Below are positions 1 to 11,273 of a stretch of 64,000 nucleotides of DNA, piece after piece. The notes below the pieces were generated by a model. The model ran no database searches, was not told the origin of the DNA, and saw only the letters and a program-made list of their open reading frames with translations. Location: positions 10,602,001-10,666,000 of the forward strand of contig OZ199840.1 in assembly GCA_964304625.1 (NCBI GenBank), written 5' to 3'. Within the stretch, counting starts at the first letter, position 1. Every line of letters starts with the position of its first letter. Source of the stretch: Kudoa neothunni. Taxonomy: Eukaryota; Cnidaria. Position numbers and translations under genes: made by a program.

Positions 1-389
1 CACCGTTATTTTGGAAGTACAATGAAAAATAACTCCTAAAAAATAAATGATAATCTACTCCATTTTATTCATACATATCATCGATATCAGTAATAAAATT
101 CATAACTAACGACCGCGGCACGATACAATGACAATAGTTGTGTAATAATAATTATTTTATGGCAAATAATATAAAAATAATTTTCCTTCTATTTAAATCA
201 AATTATCCTCATTATCCTTGTTTCAAGTAATAAAATAATTAATATGATTGATGATTAAATTAGTCAAACTTAAAAATTTGGAAAGATGCTCAATTTATTG
301 GCTTATTGAAAAATACAACAAATAAAGATATATCAACAAATATGCCTCTTTAAATTTACAAATTTTTAATCAGTTTGATTTTAATTATT
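1..389. other. spacer downstream of ALG1
   Basis: A+T-rich sequence following the ALG1 stop codon. I see no coding exon, RNA gene or repeat here; it should contain the ALG1 3' UTR. Confidence 0.5.
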
Positions 390-3265
390 TTAGCGTAAGA
401 GTGGTTTTATTTTTCGGATCCATTGTGGTTGCCATCTTTGCGCCGAATTCTCATCCTGTAGAATGATTTCTCTCATTTTATCCAAATAAGGTGAGCTACC
501 AACGGCAAATTTGTACAACATTTTCTAGTTAAATAATCGATAATTTAATAGAAAATTTCAAAAATCGTATCTTCTGTTACCCTGAGACAATTATTTAGCT
601 CACCAGCGTCTTTAAAAATAAGACCATTCTCGTTCGACTTTATTCTTTCGTTTATACTAAACGGCATATATCCTCATTTTTAATCATACAATAAGTTACC
701 AAGGAAAATCCATAGAAGAAACTGGAAGACCACATCCAAACATATCAATTATCTTAGGAAAATAAAATTAAACATGAATTCGGCAATTTCAACAGAGTTT
801 AAACTCAACTGTACGTACCTTCATTGGAAAATCCAGCCCAGAGGATGATACATGGAGAGACACGCCAATTGTGCAATAAGCTAAAACGCATATTTAATAA
901 TTTTTGATTTTTAAACCCATCATGAATAAGAAAAAGTAACATGGTTTCATTATAAAATTAAAAGGACAAATTACATAGAAGATGAGCGTAATCTTCATAG
1001 GATAGCCAAACAGTATCAATACGAACATTTTGGAAATTACATTGTTCTATCTTCTTTATATACATATTTTTTAACGGTCCTTTTCCTATCATCCGAATAT
1101 GGTAAAACACAAACAATAAATGCCATAAGCTACCTGTAACTATGCAATAAATAAATGGAAAATCATTGTTCCCGCGACACGTTTTATCGTACACTTTATA
1201 TAACATTAATTTTTACATAAAAATAATCTATACTTCTTAAACCATCAAGCAATATGTCAAAATTCTCATCCTCTAATCTCTTATTAAATACAACTTCACA
1301 TACACACAACATACCAGTCCAGCTGGTACTGCTCACTAATAGGGCTGTTTTAGTATCAATGTTCATCTCACTAAATCTAGTTGTCAAACATAAAATTAAT
1401 GTCTTTCTACCTGTGGAATTGACCGACTTTATATTTTTTCAATAATGAGGAAATTTTCTATAACTATTCATATTTATAAGACAATAAATATATCACTTGA
1501 TATTTGGTATTTTCATCTAAGTCACATCTTTGAAATATTGGAGCAGGATAATCAGGAAATACTGTTATTCTATAATCAAAATAATTATATTTAATCCAGT
1601 CACTTTTCTGGTAATTAAGTTTAATGCATCACTTAAATTAATATCGTTTCTTACAAAAAGAATGTACCGAAAAATATATTGAATATTAAATAAATTAAAA
1701 ATAATATTTTTCAATCGACGTTGCTATCGATAATGATTCTATAGATTATATCCAATTTTTTTATAATATCATCTCAAAATAATAAAGTTAATTAACATAT
1801 TAAAGATTTTACAATTTATTCAACATCAAATTTCTCTTATAATTAAATTGGACAATTAAGAATAAAAATAAACAATACTGAGAAGTAATTTCTTTTTTGT
1901 ATTGATAATTCCTAATAAATGTAATAATAATAATAATAATATATTATTTAAATTATTATTATTATTATTATTTATCCATTTAAAATTAATTTTTAATTGA
2001 AAATATTTTTTACCACTTATTTCAAGAATAATAATACACTCGAAAACAGCCTACGATGAGTTATTAAATCTTGAAATATAATTTAATTGATTAATGATCA
2101 ATAACTTTTTAAACGAACATACAAGATTATAAATCAGTTGATCACATACGAAAATTTAAAATCTATACATAACTTTATTTATCACAAAAACTTCAATTAA
2201 ATATTATAATTAATTAGAAAAAAACGTTTTAATTAATTAATTAATTAAATTAACAATAAAGAATGTAACCAAAATATTCTTTTTAAACTCGCGCACATTA
2301 TTTATAATTAATTTTTTGCGCAGTAACAAACGCAATCCTTTAATTTCATTGAACTTGAAAATTACGCTTCACTGGAGAAACCATGATTATTTATTAGATC
2401 ATTTTTCATCGCATCTGTTACTGTTATGTTGATAGGGGCGTATCTGCCCAGATTCATTTCTAAACTGTCGGATTTAAACAATAGATCGTTGCCAAGCAAT
2501 TATCGACGAGATACTATCGATAAAGTTTAACAATCGGGGAGTTTTTATTTTTGAGTTTCAATTGTAAAATTGTATGACCATAATTGTGCCAATCAATTAT
2601 CATTGTTGAGGATTTCAACCAGCAGTACATCAGTGTGACTGGAATAGTAGGGATTGAAGGTGGGTTCTATTATCGGAAAATATAATAATAAGCTTCAAAT
2701 CAATTTATAGCAAAAATCACTTGTAACAAAATAATATCCATATTAGGTGAAGTAAAATAATGCCATAGTATTAAAATTGATTGTATTATTGTTTTACCAA
2801 CAAACTTGAATAATCCAGGGATTCCTATCATGAATGAGTGAAACGTGAGAATCCTCATTCAAACAAACTTTCGAGCCATGTATCAACATTAAAAATTATA
2901 GAGAAACTGATTTTATGTTGGTAGAGGTGGTATCGTTTATTAATGAAGGTTGGATCTACAAATAAATTATAGTGCAGATTAATTTGGGATTAAATGGTAA
3001 AATATTGACTGGAAAATATCTAGCGCACTTATATTTGAATGCGCCTACCTTTGGTGTAGCAGAAAACCATCAGTTTTGAAAATTCTTTATTTTCAATCAA
3101 CGAATCGATATGATAAAGCATTCGAGGACTTCTTTCAATATCTCCCAACACCAGGACACCCATCATATTTGGTGGGCGCTTTTTCCGATTTTTAAATGTG
3201 GGGGAGTAATTAACATAGATAATAGCAAACAATAACAACCCACCCAGAAAATAGAAAAATATCAT
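390..3265 (-). CDS. ALG1: ALG1, chitobiosyldiphosphodolichol beta-mannosyltransferase
   Basis: Family knowledge: adds the first mannose, from GDP-mannose, to GlcNAc2-PP-dolichol on the cytosolic face of the ER (family GT33). Seen: fifteen exons join into one 458-aa reading frame (human ALG1 is 464 aa): 3049-3265, 2869-2955, 2721-2824, 2515-2666, 2366-2464, 1497-1569, 1411-1457, 1315-1376, 1234-1272, 1134-1193, 975-1085, 819-880, 700-752, 581-656, 390-524. An N-terminal membrane anchor (about residues 4-21) precedes the VLVLGDIERSPRM motif. Later come NPPSIPTIP, IDWHNYGHT, ITVTDAMKNDL, LLVSSTSWTEDENFD, VTGKGPLK and SSSGLDFPMKIIDMFGCGLP, each aligning with ALG1 in order. Thirteen introns are 34-94 nt; the fifth is 796 nt. 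The start is the first ATG before the anchor. It is divergent with elongin C. Start, stop and all phases agree, so I am very sure of the family; single splice sites (exon 2 end) are less certain. Confidence 0.95.
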
Positions 3266-3345
3266 TTCATTGATATTAAGCCGACTGACTGCGGACTAAC
3301 ACGAATAACATCTAATTTGGTTGAAATTTTTTGCGTATAATATAA
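3266..3345. promoter_or_regulatory. shared promoter between ALG1 and elongin C
   Basis: Only 80 bp separate the two divergent start codons, so both 5' UTRs and both core promoters must lie here or inside the genes. No clear TATA box shared by both strands is visible; this is inference from spacing. Confidence 0.6.
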
Positions 3346-3833
3346 ATGCCACCAAGAACCGGTAGTTTTATTGATCTCAACCAGCTGTAATCTATTTTTA
3401 TGCAGCAAGAAAACGCGACGACAAACACCCACCCCTTGAAAGTGAGCCTTTGGTCGATGTAGAAGTGAATCCCGTCACTGTTGATGAGATCGAATATGTT
3501 AAATTGGTTTCGTGTGATGGGTTCGAATTTTTGGTGCGTAAAGATTTCGCTCTCACATCACACACGATATCTAACATGCTCGATGCTTATAGTAAAATTA
3601 TAAAGATAAAATTTTCGATGATTATTACTGAAATTATTTTTGTAGGTTTTCTCCAAGATTCTCTAAATGTGATTGTATTCTACGAGATTAGAGGATGTGT
3701 TCTGGAAAAAGTTTGTCATTATCTTTCCTACAAAACATCCTACAGTAACACCAACGAAGATATTCCCCTATTTCCTATAGATAATGATATTGCCATTGAG
3801 TTATTGATCGCTTCGAATTTTCTCGATTGTTAA
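3346..3833 (+). CDS. ELOC: elongin C
   Basis: Family knowledge: BTB/POZ-fold adaptor that pairs with elongin B and links BC-box receptors (VHL, SOCS-box proteins) to CUL2/CUL5 ubiquitin ligases; also part of the elongin transcription complex. Seen: three exons (3346-3361, 3406-3591, 3646-3833) give 129 aa (human 112 aa). The core EYVKLVSCDGFEFLVRKDFA, ALTSHTISNML, LEKVCHYLSYK and the C-terminal ELLIASNFLDC match elongin C nearly residue for residue. The first exon codes only five residues and one base; together with exon 2 it gives a basic-then-acidic N-terminal extension of about 20 residues not present in human. The region normally between strands (human GPGQFAENETNEV) is shortened. Introns are 44 and 54 nt. 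A polyadenylation signal AATAAA lies at 3936. The exact 5' exon is inferred from splice signals; the rest is secure. Confidence 0.93.
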
Positions 3834-5952
3834 TGTTTATTTTTTGTTTTTAATTTTTTTTATTTTCCCAATTCTAGTATAAAATATTATTTTTTCGAAT
3901 CTTTCTATTTAATATTATTCATCGAAATCTGCTGCAATAAATATTGCGATTTATTTGAAGTAATTTCCGCTTCTAAGGTTTGGTGGTCGGAATATTTATT
4001 CTACTGTCAGCGATTACGATTTTACTAATTAAACAATGAGTGTCTCTTTCTCTGATTGTGCTTACCTTACTAAGGTAATCCTGAATGGGGGCAAATTAGA
4101 GTATGGTTAATTTTATCTGACCTGTTTGAATGTGGAAAATAATAATAATACATTAACAATACTATCAGATAGTATTAAATTGTATCTGTAGACTATGAAT
4201 AGCGGCTGTGAGAATTAAAAATTTAGATTGCGCTTGCGTGAATGACTAAAAGATATTTTTCAGCGCAAAAAATCGTCCAAAAAAAATACTGTCCAGTTTA
4301 ATTGGCTATTCACAAAATAAATAGATTAAACATTCTTATACTGGTACTAATTATTAGTGTAGTAACGTTTATTTGGATTAATAAATTAATATTAACAAAC
4401 AATGCGTTATTGCGCCTGTGCACATACAAAAAACGCATCTTTTTTTAATTTATGGTTAATTTTGGATATTGCGTGTATTATTTTTGGATTGAAAATAATA
4501 TGTGCGGTAAAGGGAATTTACAAAATATGCATACTTGAAGCGCTTGCGCATTATGTATAAACACAATTTATTTAATGTGGATTATAACTTGTTACTATCT
4601 TTTTTGGATCATTAATATGAGAAATCCAAGATTGGATGTGTTGATGTAACATGTGGATTTTAATCCACCAATCATGTAATCACATATGTGCGATCGAGAG
4701 CAGAGCGGTACGTCAAGATTGACTTTTAATGCTAATAAGCTAATAACGCAAGTTCGATTCCCAGTTCGGACCTTGTGTGACATTTAATGTAACGGTAACA
4801 GTGATACGGGATAAATGGGACTCTTCAGACATCAATAATAAATAATAAAAATCCTCCGCGCGATGTTTATCATTTGATAACTGTCTGTTAATCCTTGATA
4901 TAACTGAAAATAATGATTTGGGGATTTCCTGCATAAAGCCACTCCTTTTAAGTTAATAGATATTTTGATTTTCAAAGCTGGAATATGCGCTCAATCATTT
5001 CCAAAATTCGGAACCACTTTTTCTTTTTGTCCCTCAATTTTTTACATTTAATGCATAGTTTTAATTTCTTAATATACTATTTTTCTGATATTAATTATGT
5101 TATTTTCATAACAGTTCAGATCTAATTATACGTTGATAAACAATTTAATCATGTGACCAAATGTCCATCATTATTTTTAATATACAAAATGAGGGAAATC
5201 TACTATTTCTAATAGGTATTAAAATTCAATTTACTAAAGAATAAAATGACAGTGTTCAAACTTGTAGTTTTTTGTGCATTTTAAGGGTTAATATCCAGAA
5301 TAATGTACATAATTAAATTTCGATTTCTTGCAGATTGTTGAATTTTAATAAAATAATTCAACATTATCGATATTTAAAATAGCATAATACGTCAAGATCC
5401 ATTGGATGAAGTATGTTTACTTTTTAAGGTTAAGGGAGAAATGTAATATTTTTAAATTCGTAAAAGTTTTATGGATCGATAAGAACTTAATCTGATCGAT
5501 ATGAGTGCATTAATGTTTTTCTTTTTGAAATTTTTTATCATCGGATTTTAGGATATTGCAAAAAATTTAAATGATATCCACGCATATTTTGAGCATATTG
5601 ATTCAGAGGGAGTGAAACTAGTTTCTTAGACACCTGGATTTTTCATAATTTTCAATTACTAATAATGAGCAATTGTAGTAATTTTTGAAGAGTCGGAAAC
5701 AAGAAAGGTAAACGGCTTCTTTGATTGTTTCATTCCATTCATGTCGATTTTACCATTTAGATTATATTTGGGTATGAGTAATTGCTCATTAAAAGTCCCT
5801 TCTATATTTATTGTGTTTCATAAAAAATATCCTACTGAAATATGGAAATTTCATTGAATCTTTCCAAAAAATCCATACAGTTCTATTTTTTACACACTAT
5901 TAGCTTCACGGTGAAATTTTTTATAATCGCTCTCAAATCTATTTATAAATCA
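3834..5952. other. spacer between elongin C and the Tc1-like element
   Basis: Holds the elongin C 3' end (AATAAA at 3936) and a tRNA-like stretch near 4.7 kb, described separately. Short open frames at 4595-4934 on the minus strand lie over that stretch and show no protein family. Nothing else recognised. Confidence 0.5.
4690..4772 (+). repeat. tRNA-like relic, possibly tRNA-derived SINE head
   Basis: A box-like GAGCAGAGCGGT, a central GACTTTTAAT as in the tRNA-Lys anticodon loop, a B box-like AGTTCGATTCC and a tail CCCAGTTCGGACC resemble a tRNA-Lys in order and spacing. The acceptor and T stems do not pair, so it is not a working tRNA. Could be a decayed tRNA gene or the head of a SINE; chance similarity is possible. 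Confidence 0.35.
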
Positions 5953-6023
5953 TACAGTATTTCACGATCAAGATGCAAAAATAGTAAACCAACAAATTTT
6001 ATAGTTAAATAATAGTTTCTGCA

Positions 6024-7132
6024 TTAATTGTTAATGGGGTTCTTAAGCAGGGATGCTGAAAAGTAAGATTTTGAATGTCTCACATAGCTTTGACAGTTGG
6101 TTTCGGTTATTTGGGTCGGACTATTTTCCATACATTCAATCAGCTCATCATGTGTTTTTGATGCAATCCTTTTAACAATTGATTTCAGTTGCCCGAAAAC
6201 TTCTTCAATTGGGTTAAGGAAGGGTGAATACGGCGGTAGTAGTAAGAGTTTGTGAGGACTGCTTTCTATCAAATTTCGAACACTCTCAGTCTTATGGAAA
6301 GCTACGTTATCCATAACCAAAATAGCCTTATCGACAGAATTCGCCTTCAAATTTGCAAAAAGATCTTCTAGAAATGAAGAAAACACAGACTGGTTCACGC
6401 CCCCCTTGTGAATTTTAAAATTCCAAATTTTTTTGTCACTCATCGCCGCTATTAATATGTTTTGAGATCTGATGTATTTGACCTTTAAATTTGCTCTCGT
6501 CCTAGAAAGGGATCTACTTTGGGAACGAGGGGTTGATAGGGAAAATCCCGATTCATCGATATACAATATTTCCGAATACCTAGGTTCCAATCTTATGAAT
6601 TCGTTTACATAACTAAGAAATATTAGATCAAATATATAGATCAATACGTCACTCGAATCGTAATGAAATTGTCCTAGTAGAATTCCTATCTACAGGCACC
6701 AACGATATTTTTTTAAGGTATAATGAAACTGTTTCAGAACTCTATTAATAGTTTGACGAGAAACGCAAATAGAAAATTTTTGAAACAGCTTCTCTAATAA
6801 CTGATTGAATGTCAGCGTACAGTTATCATCTACCTCTGTAAGTAAAAATTGTTTGTGCACTTCACTCAACATTGAGCGGCGATCTCCTCCAGTTGCCAAC
6901 CTTTGGAACGAGCCGGTGTCATTGAATCTCTTCACTATTCTACTTACTGTAGATTCGGGAATGTTTAATGACTCTGAAATTTGACGATTCGCCTTTCCAA
7001 TCTTAATTATTTTAATAATCATTTAAAATTTGTGCTCACTTCGACATGGTGAGCAATTTTAGCCCTATCTTTGGCACTAACAATCTCGTATTTTCTCTTA
7101 ATAGAATTATTATTTTCAATTTGCTCAGGCAT
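6024..7132 (-). CDS. Tc1/IS630-type DD34E transposase, one apparent frameshift
   Basis: Family knowledge: cut-and-paste transposase with an N-terminal paired-like helix-turn-helix pair and an RNase-H-fold catalytic domain. Seen: three exons, 7040-7132, 6653-7001 and 6024-6612, separated by 38- and 40-nt GT-AG introns of host size. The start MPEQIEN lies 112 bp inside the right terminus. The HTH (NIPESTVSRIVKRF) is followed by a linker (VPVDRNS) and the catalytic motifs ILYIDESGF, LVMDNVAFHK and LNPIEEVFGQLK, with 34 residues between the second Asp and the Glu. The joined exons total 1,031 nt; one base is missing in an A7 run near 6713, since eight A would keep frame into the conserved linker and give 343 aa. 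That may be a true mutation or a homopolymer sequencing error. Confidence 0.9.
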
Positions 7133-7178
7133 GCTTTTATGGTCTTAACTGGAGAAAACGTGAAAATGCGCGTGCAAT

Positions 7179-7234
7179 TTGTATCTTGATTGGACATACT
7201 TGCATCTTGATTGAACATGTTTGCATCTTGATCG
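7179..7234. repeat. subterminal direct repeats of the Tc1-like element
   Basis: About two and a half copies of a ~21-bp unit (TTGCATCTTGATTGAACATG with variants) run into the right terminal repeat. Subterminal direct repeats often serve as extra transposase-binding sites in Tc1-like elements; here that role is inferred. The left end lacks them. Confidence 0.75.
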
Positions 7235-7246
7235 TGAAATACTGTA

Positions 7247-8739
7247 TAAACCAACAGTTATTACTGCTAAATTAGATAATATTTACGGATTTTGTAATAT
7301 TTTTCCGCTAAAATTAATTAGGATAACAGGAAAAACCTTTTGATCATTCTTATTTCAGTTATCCACCCCGAAAACTTAATTAATTAATTGATTGATTGAT
7401 TAATTAATTAATTAAATTATTTATTTATTGAATTTATTTACTTAAATTATTTTATTTTTCTGGAATTCGAAATTTTAGAATGACTAATATCGCATCCAAC
7501 AGATAAAATTCTATCATATATATATATATATATATATATAAATTAACCCGAAAATGTATTTTAAGGCATTTAGTTTATTTTATATTACTAGATAGCTTCA
7601 AATGTTTAAAAGCTTCTGCGTATACTCCTTTGTGTAATTTACCGAATTATAATACTCAATTTTCTCAGCATCCGTGCGACTGAATCCTCGTCATTTTTGT
7701 TGCGGAGAATTTAAAAGATAGATTAATTGAAGATTAAACTGAACAAAATATTATCAAGTGACAATATTTATTTTAGCATGCTATTTTAAATTTATACCTC
7801 ATTTATAAAACATTTTTCAGCACAATTAACACACTCTAAAACAATATACAATAATGTCTAAGTGAAAATGTTAAAATATCCTTTATATATCATTAAACTT
7901 GTATAATTATAATTACACCATATTTATTTCAAATGTATTTTCTCGTTATCCCAACATTATGTTTAAAAAAATTAAGTTTATAAAACCCCAAAATTAATCA
8001 TAATTATATGAATAAATTGTTTATTTAAAAAATATTCAGTTTTTGAAAAAAAGGAAGAGATTTCTCGGCGGGTTTAAAAAAGACTTATAAATCAAAATTT
8101 CGACTTGTAGAGCGAATTAATAATGACTTAATACAATAACTGTACTAATTACTATTAGAATATTGGCTACATATTGACATAAATTATCTCGATTCACAGA
8201 TGGAAATGATTGAATAAACATATTATAGCTCATAATAGTAATCTAAATAATCTAGCCTAGCTCCTCCAATACTTTATTGATAAAAATAAAATCCTTAATT
8301 TATGTTTAAATATAATATAATTTCAATTAAATTTTGTTCGGAAAATCGTAACCTACAATTTCGCGCGCAGATTTTAAGTTATAATTTTCACACCTATAAA
8401 CTCTGTACAATTTATACAGTATAAACTTAACTGATAATGCGATATATGGTCATCTTATGAAAAACTTATTAAAATTTTTCAATAAAGCGTAGTAACATGA
8501 TTTTTTTGTAGTGTGAATGTAGATTAATATCACATTATTAAAGGTTTGCAAAAATGTTAGAACGATGTGGTTAATATAAAATTTTTAAATCATTCTGACA
8601 TCTTCATGTTAGAATAAACCCAATTATTCCAAGAGATTAAAAATAAACCCAAGGCATTTGTAATCGGATTATATTCGCTTTTACAAATTTGCAATCAATA
8701 AACCAAAATAACTAATATTGATAGATATTCTTTGAGGGA
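7247..8739. other. spacer between the Tc1-like element and EYA
   Basis: A+T-rich. Contains a TAATTAATTGATTGATTGAT-type simple stretch near 7378-7415 and a (TA)n run at about 7517-7541. No exon recognised. Confidence 0.5.
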
Positions 8740-10700
8740 TTAAACAAAGCTGTTTTCGATACAATATCGAAATAATGTAAGATCATTGTCGTTATTCACA
8801 GGGAAAAAACACAAATCCATCTATTTTTCATTATCAAACAAATTGGATTAATAGAAAGATACCTCGTCTGTGTGTTGAGCCAGTGATTTATCGTTTCCAA
8901 CAAATACCAAGTGTTTATTATTAAATCTCTTAATTAGGTTATTCAACGCATCGCTTAAATCTATTGTATTGTAAATAATTAACCAGGATTAATTATCCTA
9001 CTACCGTCACTAAATGAATAGATATTTTCCACTGGAACATATATTCCAAGTTTATTTATTATCAAATAGGTAGCCATTAGACACAAAGTGTTATTGGTTA
9101 GGATAAAGTTGTGTTTTAGGTTGTGTTGGTTGATCAACGAAAGACATGGTTTGGCGCGCGTGAGCAAATCGAAATTGTCAATTTTCTGTGAACCATTCCA
9201 TCTATTGTGACAGTAGAATGGTTGGATATCTGAACAATATCTATTCGAGTCTAAATCCTCATCACCGCATTTCATGATTTGACTAATTACGCAATTTAGA
9301 ATTCTCGTAAAAATCCACATTGGCCCGCATCTTATCAAACAACGTTTTTGGACTATTTTGATTACAGCTAGGCTTGTCACTATATAAAAATCTGAATGTG
9401 CTACATAATGGGGCCAATTACTCTAATACAATTGAACAAATTAGAGCATTAGACAAATTATTTGTTTTGGTATCCTAATAATTAAACAATTAAAATATTA
9501 AACAATTACACAATCAATTAATTAAATATTAAACAATTTATTAAAATATTAATATTAAATATTAAAATATCAAATAACCCTATTGTCAAAAATATTACCG
9601 AGAAATCGTCGAAAAATAGATATTGCTTTGCAAACTCTACGATATAAGGGTTGACCTAAAATCACCGCCCGTGTGTTTGATATTTAGATTAGGAACGATA
9701 CAATGAAATTATTACCTGGTTGTGTGCACCTTCAAGGTCGTAATTCTCATCTATACACCAAACGAAAATTGTCTACATGTTAAATTATAAATCGCGTACG
9801 TCAGTAGTGATAATCGCCAAGTATTAATGCCTTACTTCCTGTGTATCGAAAGTTCTTGTGAGAATAGACTTTTTTAGCGTAATAAAATTCGAGCTATCCG
9901 AATAGGTTAAATTTGGAAGATTAAAACCATCATTAAAATGGTCGATCTGAGGTAGAGAAATAGGCGGGTTTATCGGATGGTAGAAGTTGTCAATAGAAAA
10001 ATTTTCTGAGCATATTAATGGTGCAAACAGCAGATCTTTTACAGTGTTATAATGGGCCGACAAGGGTTCGTTTGTATTGGGGGCAAACTTGCTATTCACT
10101 TGACTCGAAATACTGTTCAAATCGTTGCATTCATATCCAGAAGCAATGAAAGCACCACATTTATGTCTTGTATTAACAATGTTTGTATTTAATTCATCAG
10201 CTTTCATCTGTTGTAAGTTCAGGGGTGTTGGTATGGATATCATATTGGCGTGGTTCTTCATACTTTGAAATGTAGCATCATTACTGCCAGCATGTTGAAA
10301 TAAATTATCTGTTTGAGAGCCAAAATTGTAGTTGGGGTAGCTTTGAAATTAATTATCAAAGCTATTTAAGTCAGAGAACTAACAACACTTACTTTAATGA
10401 GGGCATTAATTCATTCGCGTTAAAACCTTCTTGGGGAACCGGAAATGGAAAATACTCCGACCCCAAATAAAAATTCGAAAAATTATTGCTATTGGTCTGC
10501 TTGTAAGAAGAACACGGGACATTATTTTTAAATTCAAATCGGTTGGTTGTTTCATCCTCTTTTTTCATGCAAATATCTCTAGGGAGACTGTTTTCGTCAG
10601 AAACCACCAACCAGTTGTTTTCGCCCTGAAACAAACTTAAATTGTTATCATCTAGACAGAAAAATTAAAATAATCTAACTAGAACAACAACAATACACAT
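8740..10700 (-). CDS. EYA (eyes absent) family protein with degenerate phosphatase motifs
   Basis: Family knowledge: EYA proteins are transcription co-activators of SIX homeodomain factors; their C-terminal EYA domain is a HAD-type aspartate-based tyrosine phosphatase. Seen: ten exons (10697-10700, 10393-10651, 9836-10340, 9716-9772, 9599-9655, 9422-9474, 9291-9379, 9005-9229, 8863-8960, 8740-8820) join into 475 aa. Residues 1-256 are Asn/Ser/Pro-rich, like the EYA transactivation arm. The EYA domain follows: TIFVWCIDEN, YLFFDDFS, HNFILTNNTLCLMATYL, GIYVPVENIYSFSD, HLVFVGNDKSLAQH and a C-terminal CFFPVNNDNDLTLFRYCIEN. Against the family motif WDLDET the nucleophile Asp is Cys and the Thr is Asn; the metal-binding GDGVEE is GNDKSL. 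So it is probably not an active phosphatase. The block after motif I is also much shortened. The 4-nt first coding exon is inferred from splice signals only; family assignment is firm. Confidence 0.87.
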
Positions 10701-11242
10701 GTCCGTCCGCCAAAATCTAAACACCCGGATTGGCGCTTAAAATTGATATTACTCAAAGATTTCATAGTATTTATCTATCCAAAAAGATTGGTGTGACTTT
10801 AACATTCGCTAGTAATACAAGATAAGGACTTATTACAATAACATGTTAATAATGTTCGTTGTTTTTTTAAACCATACTTCAATTATGGATTTAGTTTTCA
10901 CGTTAAACTAAAAATCTACATCCCTCAGATATTGTCTATACTAGAATTACTATTAATATTTGGGCAGTGAAGTGGAATTGTACAAATATTCTCAATATAC
11001 ATCGTATCATTTTTGTTTTAAGATTTAAAAACAACTATTTTTTTAACCGTATATTATAAATTAATTATTCATTTATTTATTTATTAATATCATTTGTTTT
11101 ATATATTAATACGAGATTTACTATTCTAATCCAAAAACAATATACGATTGGTTATTGCCATGGAGAATAATCACCCAGATAAATACTCGGAAATTTTTTG
11201 AATTAATTTTAAGTTCTTATTTATTCGATTAACCTCAAAGTA

Positions 11243-11273
<31 letters not shown>

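Larger units (their letters stand above)
5955..7244 (-). mobile_element. complete Tc1/mariner-like DNA transposon, 1,290 bp
   Basis: Perfect 25-bp terminal inverted repeats, CAGTATTTCACGATCAAGAT followed by GCAAA, occupy 5955-5979 and (inverted) 7220-7244. They are flanked on both sides by the dinucleotide TA (5953-5954, 7245-7246), the target-site duplication of this superfamily. Inside is a single transposase gene on the minus strand with a DD34E triad. Sharp, identical ends and an almost intact gene suggest a young insertion. Confidence 0.95.

Noticed and set aside
4690-4772. Functional tRNA-Lys or tRNA-Leu gene
   Set aside because: The boxes are present but the acceptor and T stems do not pair, so at most a relic.
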